From NCBI GenBank assembly GCA_021158865.1, contig JAGGSX010000140.1, positions 1 through 8,293 of the forward strand: a DNA stretch of 8,293 nt, given 5' to 3'. Under the pieces are notes generated by a model. The model was not told the DNA's origin and searched no databases. It saw only the letters and a program-made list of their open reading frames with translations. Made by a program: the position numbers and the translations under genes. Origin of the DNA: Thermoplasmata archaeon (GTDB lineage: Archaea > Thermoplasmatota > E2 > UBA202 > JdFR-43). Of this stretch, positions 6,881-8,293 are shown piece after piece. Every line of letters begins with the position of its first letter. The stretch's first letter is position 1.

Positions 6881-7633
6881 ATGGAAATAGAATTATATGA
6901 ATATAAGAAAATAAATCTTTCAAATGCACTCCTTATAACAGGTTTCCCAACCGTGGGTCTTATAGGGACAATTGCGACAAGATTTATAGTATATAGCCTT
7001 AACATAGATATGATTGGGGCTTTTTTATCAGATTATTTTCCACCAATAAGCACAATATCCCATCGCATTCCTTTACCTCCTGTAAGGTTATATGGCGAAG
7101 AAAAAAAATGTGGTCCAAATGGAAAAAATGAAAGCCTTGTTATTTTGTTATCTGAATTTGTCCCTCATTTTACTACCCTGCGCCCCATGGCAAATCGCCT
7201 TATTGATTGGTGTAAGGAAAATAATTGCAATTCTGTGGTATGCATTGAAGGATTTAACTTAGAGAAAAAAAGCGAGGAAACGCCATTGCTTGGAGTAGGA
7301 AGCACAGAAAATGCAAGAAAATTACTTGAGAGATATGGAATAAATATAATGGAAGAAGGAATGGTCAGTGGATTTTCTGGAATCCTTTTATACGAAGGCA
7401 ATAGAAGAAATTTTGATGTCACATGCCTGCTGGCGGGGACGCATTCAGAATATCCAGATGCGAAGGCGGCGGCAAAATCTTTGGAAATTATTAATAAAAT
7501 GCTCCCAGATATAGAAATAGACCCAGAACCTTTATACAAGGAAGCAGAGCAGATAGAAACGCAGATAAAAGCCCATATAAGTAAAGCTAAACCAACAAAG
7601 TCGTTATATACAGAGCCAATGATGTATGGATAA
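6881..7633 (+). CDS. PAC2-family protein (archaeal proteasome-assembly-chaperone homologue)
   Basis: The 250-residue protein belongs to the PAC2 superfamily, which includes eukaryotic proteasome assembly chaperones and archaeal PbaA/PbaB. Family features are GFPTVGLIG (21-29) near the N-terminus, SEFVPHF (91-97), EGFNL (123-127), the central GFSGILL (164-170), and PDAKAAAKSLEIINKML (192-208). Residues about 215-240 look like a charged helical tail. The last three residues, Met248-Tyr249-Gly250, fit the hydrophobic-Tyr-X motif with which proteasome activators and assembly chaperones dock into alpha-ring pockets, and PsmA in this window keeps the pocket lysine. A role in 20S assembly or activation is therefore inferred. 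The start is fixed by a TATA box 24-25 bases upstream. The TAA stop shares its last base with the ATG of the next gene. Confidence 0.9.
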   Translation: MEIELYEYKKINLSNALLITGFPTVGLIGTIATRFIVYSLNIDMIGAFLSDYFPPISTISHRIPLPPVRLYGEEKKCGPNGKNESLVILLSEFVPHFTTLRPMANRLIDWCKENNCNSVVCIEGFNLEKKSEETPLLGVGSTENARKLLERYGINIMEEGMVSGFSGILLYEGNRRNFDVTCLLAGTHSEYPDAKAAAKSLEIINKMLPDIEIDPEPLYKEAEQIETQIKAHISKAKPTKSLYTEPMMYG

Positions 7634-8229
7634 TGTACGGTGGATTTTTTTACAATGCAAAGGAATTTATAATAAATCCATTGGATGCATTTCATAGGGT
7701 TAAAGATGAGGAATTAGGGGTTGCATTTGGATATTTTATATTCTGGCTGACAATATCTAGAATTCTTTCGGGCATAGTTGTTTATATTTGGGGATTTTAT
7801 AAGCTACCTGATGTATTCAAAAGGCTTGGAATGGCGTCTTTTAAAGTAAGCGCCATCTCCCATGTTATTACATTAATCTCAGTATCCATAGCACTTGGTA
7901 TAATAGGAATTTTTATTATTGGTGCATGGCTACATTTTTGGATAAGGAGAATAGGAGGATATGGAAGATATCCTCAAACAATAAAAGCAATGATATATGG
8001 CGATACACCTTCATATCTATTTGGATGAATTCCTTTAATTGGCATGTTAGCGGGGATATGGTCATTTGTTCTATTAATATTTGGTATAAAAGAGATGCAT
8101 GGTTTGGCAATTGGAAGGGGAGCAGCGGCAGTCATATTATCTATTGTAATTCTTTTGGTGATAATATTTGCAATATTCTTTATTTTCTTTCTTTTTTTGA
8201 TAAATAGTTCCAGCTTCGGTCTTTTGTAG
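7633..8229 (+). pseudogene. Yip1-family membrane protein gene interrupted by one in-frame TGA
   Basis: One frame runs from the ATG at 7633 to TAG at 8227-8229 and is broken only by TGA at 8026-8028 (codon 132). Upstream of it are 131 residues with hydrophobic segments at about 23-52 and 73-100; downstream, in the same frame, come IPLIGMLAGIWSFVLLIFGIKEMHG and a further hydrophobic stretch (about 160-190). Together they make a four- to five-helix Yip1-like protein of about 198 residues. In this family the broken site reads GWIP, so TGA replaces a Trp codon by one G-to-A change. The rest of the frame is intact, so the damage is recent, a sequencing error, or read through. If terminated, the product would be a 131-residue fragment; an ATG at 8044 could in principle restart. 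The one-base overlap with the PAC2 gene indicates an operon. Confidence 0.8.
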
Positions 8230-8253
8230 CTGTTGCATTACGGCAGATGCAGA

Positions 8254-8279
8254 TTAGCCTTTCTTATATAAAAGGCTAA
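8254..8279. promoter_or_regulatory. 9-bp inverted repeat around a TATA-like core; terminator or operator
   Basis: TTAGCCTTT (8254-8262) and AAAGGCTAA (8271-8279) are perfect inverted copies with an 8-base spacer, CTTATATA. The core TTATATAAAA is TATA-like and would start transcription at or just beyond the window edge. CTATTTTT follows at 8280-8286, so the same element could act as a hairpin terminator for the PAC2-Yip1 operon. Which role holds cannot be decided here. Confidence 0.5.
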
Positions 8280-8293
8280 CTATTTTTGGCATA

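Noticed and set aside
7165..7695. Long open frame of 176 codons on the minus strand
   Set aside because: It lies entirely antisense to the well-supported PAC2 and Yip1 genes, has no recognisable motif, and its sequence looks like complementary-strand translation of an AT-rich gene.
8026..8028. TGA as selenocysteine or as a genome-wide Trp codon
   Set aside because: Family context calls for Trp, not Cys or Sec, no clear SECIS-like structure was seen, and other genes in the window stop properly at TGA while using TGG for Trp.
1..8293. CRISPR arrays, insertion sequences, phage genes or other mobile elements
   Set aside because: No regularly spaced repeats, transposase or integrase motifs, or target-site duplications were seen, and no integrase gene or att-like repeat of the 3' tRNA end was found near the tRNAs.

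Overview
The window is AT-rich archaeal DNA. Evidence for an archaeon: both subunits of the archaeal/eukaryotic-type DNA primase, a 20S proteasome alpha subunit, a PAC2-family protein, TATA boxes about 25 bases upstream of several starts, tRNA genes without an encoded CCA, and a tRNA with a bulge-helix-bulge type intron. The proteasome alpha subunit closely resembles the Thermoplasma protein as I remember it, so a Thermoplasmatota-type euryarchaeote is my best guess. That placement is an inference and was not tested.

Layout from left to right. Positions 3-2873 (+) hold the 3' part of a very large surface protein with a possible clan CD (C25/gingipain-like) cysteine peptidase region and a C-terminal membrane anchor. 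Its 5' end lies outside the window. Convergent to it, 2891-4995 (-) is a priL-priS operon with an ATGA stop/start overlap, encoding the whole replicative primase. Divergent from priL across a short shared promoter region is psmA (5090-5761, +), the proteasome alpha subunit. A small three-helix membrane protein of unknown function lies convergent to psmA (5800-6054, -).

From 6061 to 6880 is a gene-sparse stretch with RNA genes. It holds a GC-rich hairpin-forming segment that may be an undescribed small RNA (about 6181-6262), tRNA-Arg(TCT) interrupted in its T-loop by a 16-base intron (6319-6409), a 48-51 residue zinc-ribbon protein on the minus strand (6507-6662), and tRNA-Val(CAC) (6765-6837). 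A leaderless PAC2-family gene (6881-7633, +) follows and ends in a hydrophobic-Tyr-X tail, so the window carries both a proteasome core subunit and a probable proteasome-binding partner. One base overlaps into a Yip1-family membrane protein gene (7633-8229) that has an in-frame TGA exactly where the family has a conserved Trp. The right edge has a 9-bp inverted repeat wrapped around a TATA-like sequence, which could be a terminator or the operator of the next gene.

The most notable items are the compact T-loop tRNA intron, the TGA in the Yip1 gene, the hidden zinc-ribbon gene, the structured GC-rich segment, and the TATA-centred palindrome at the right edge.
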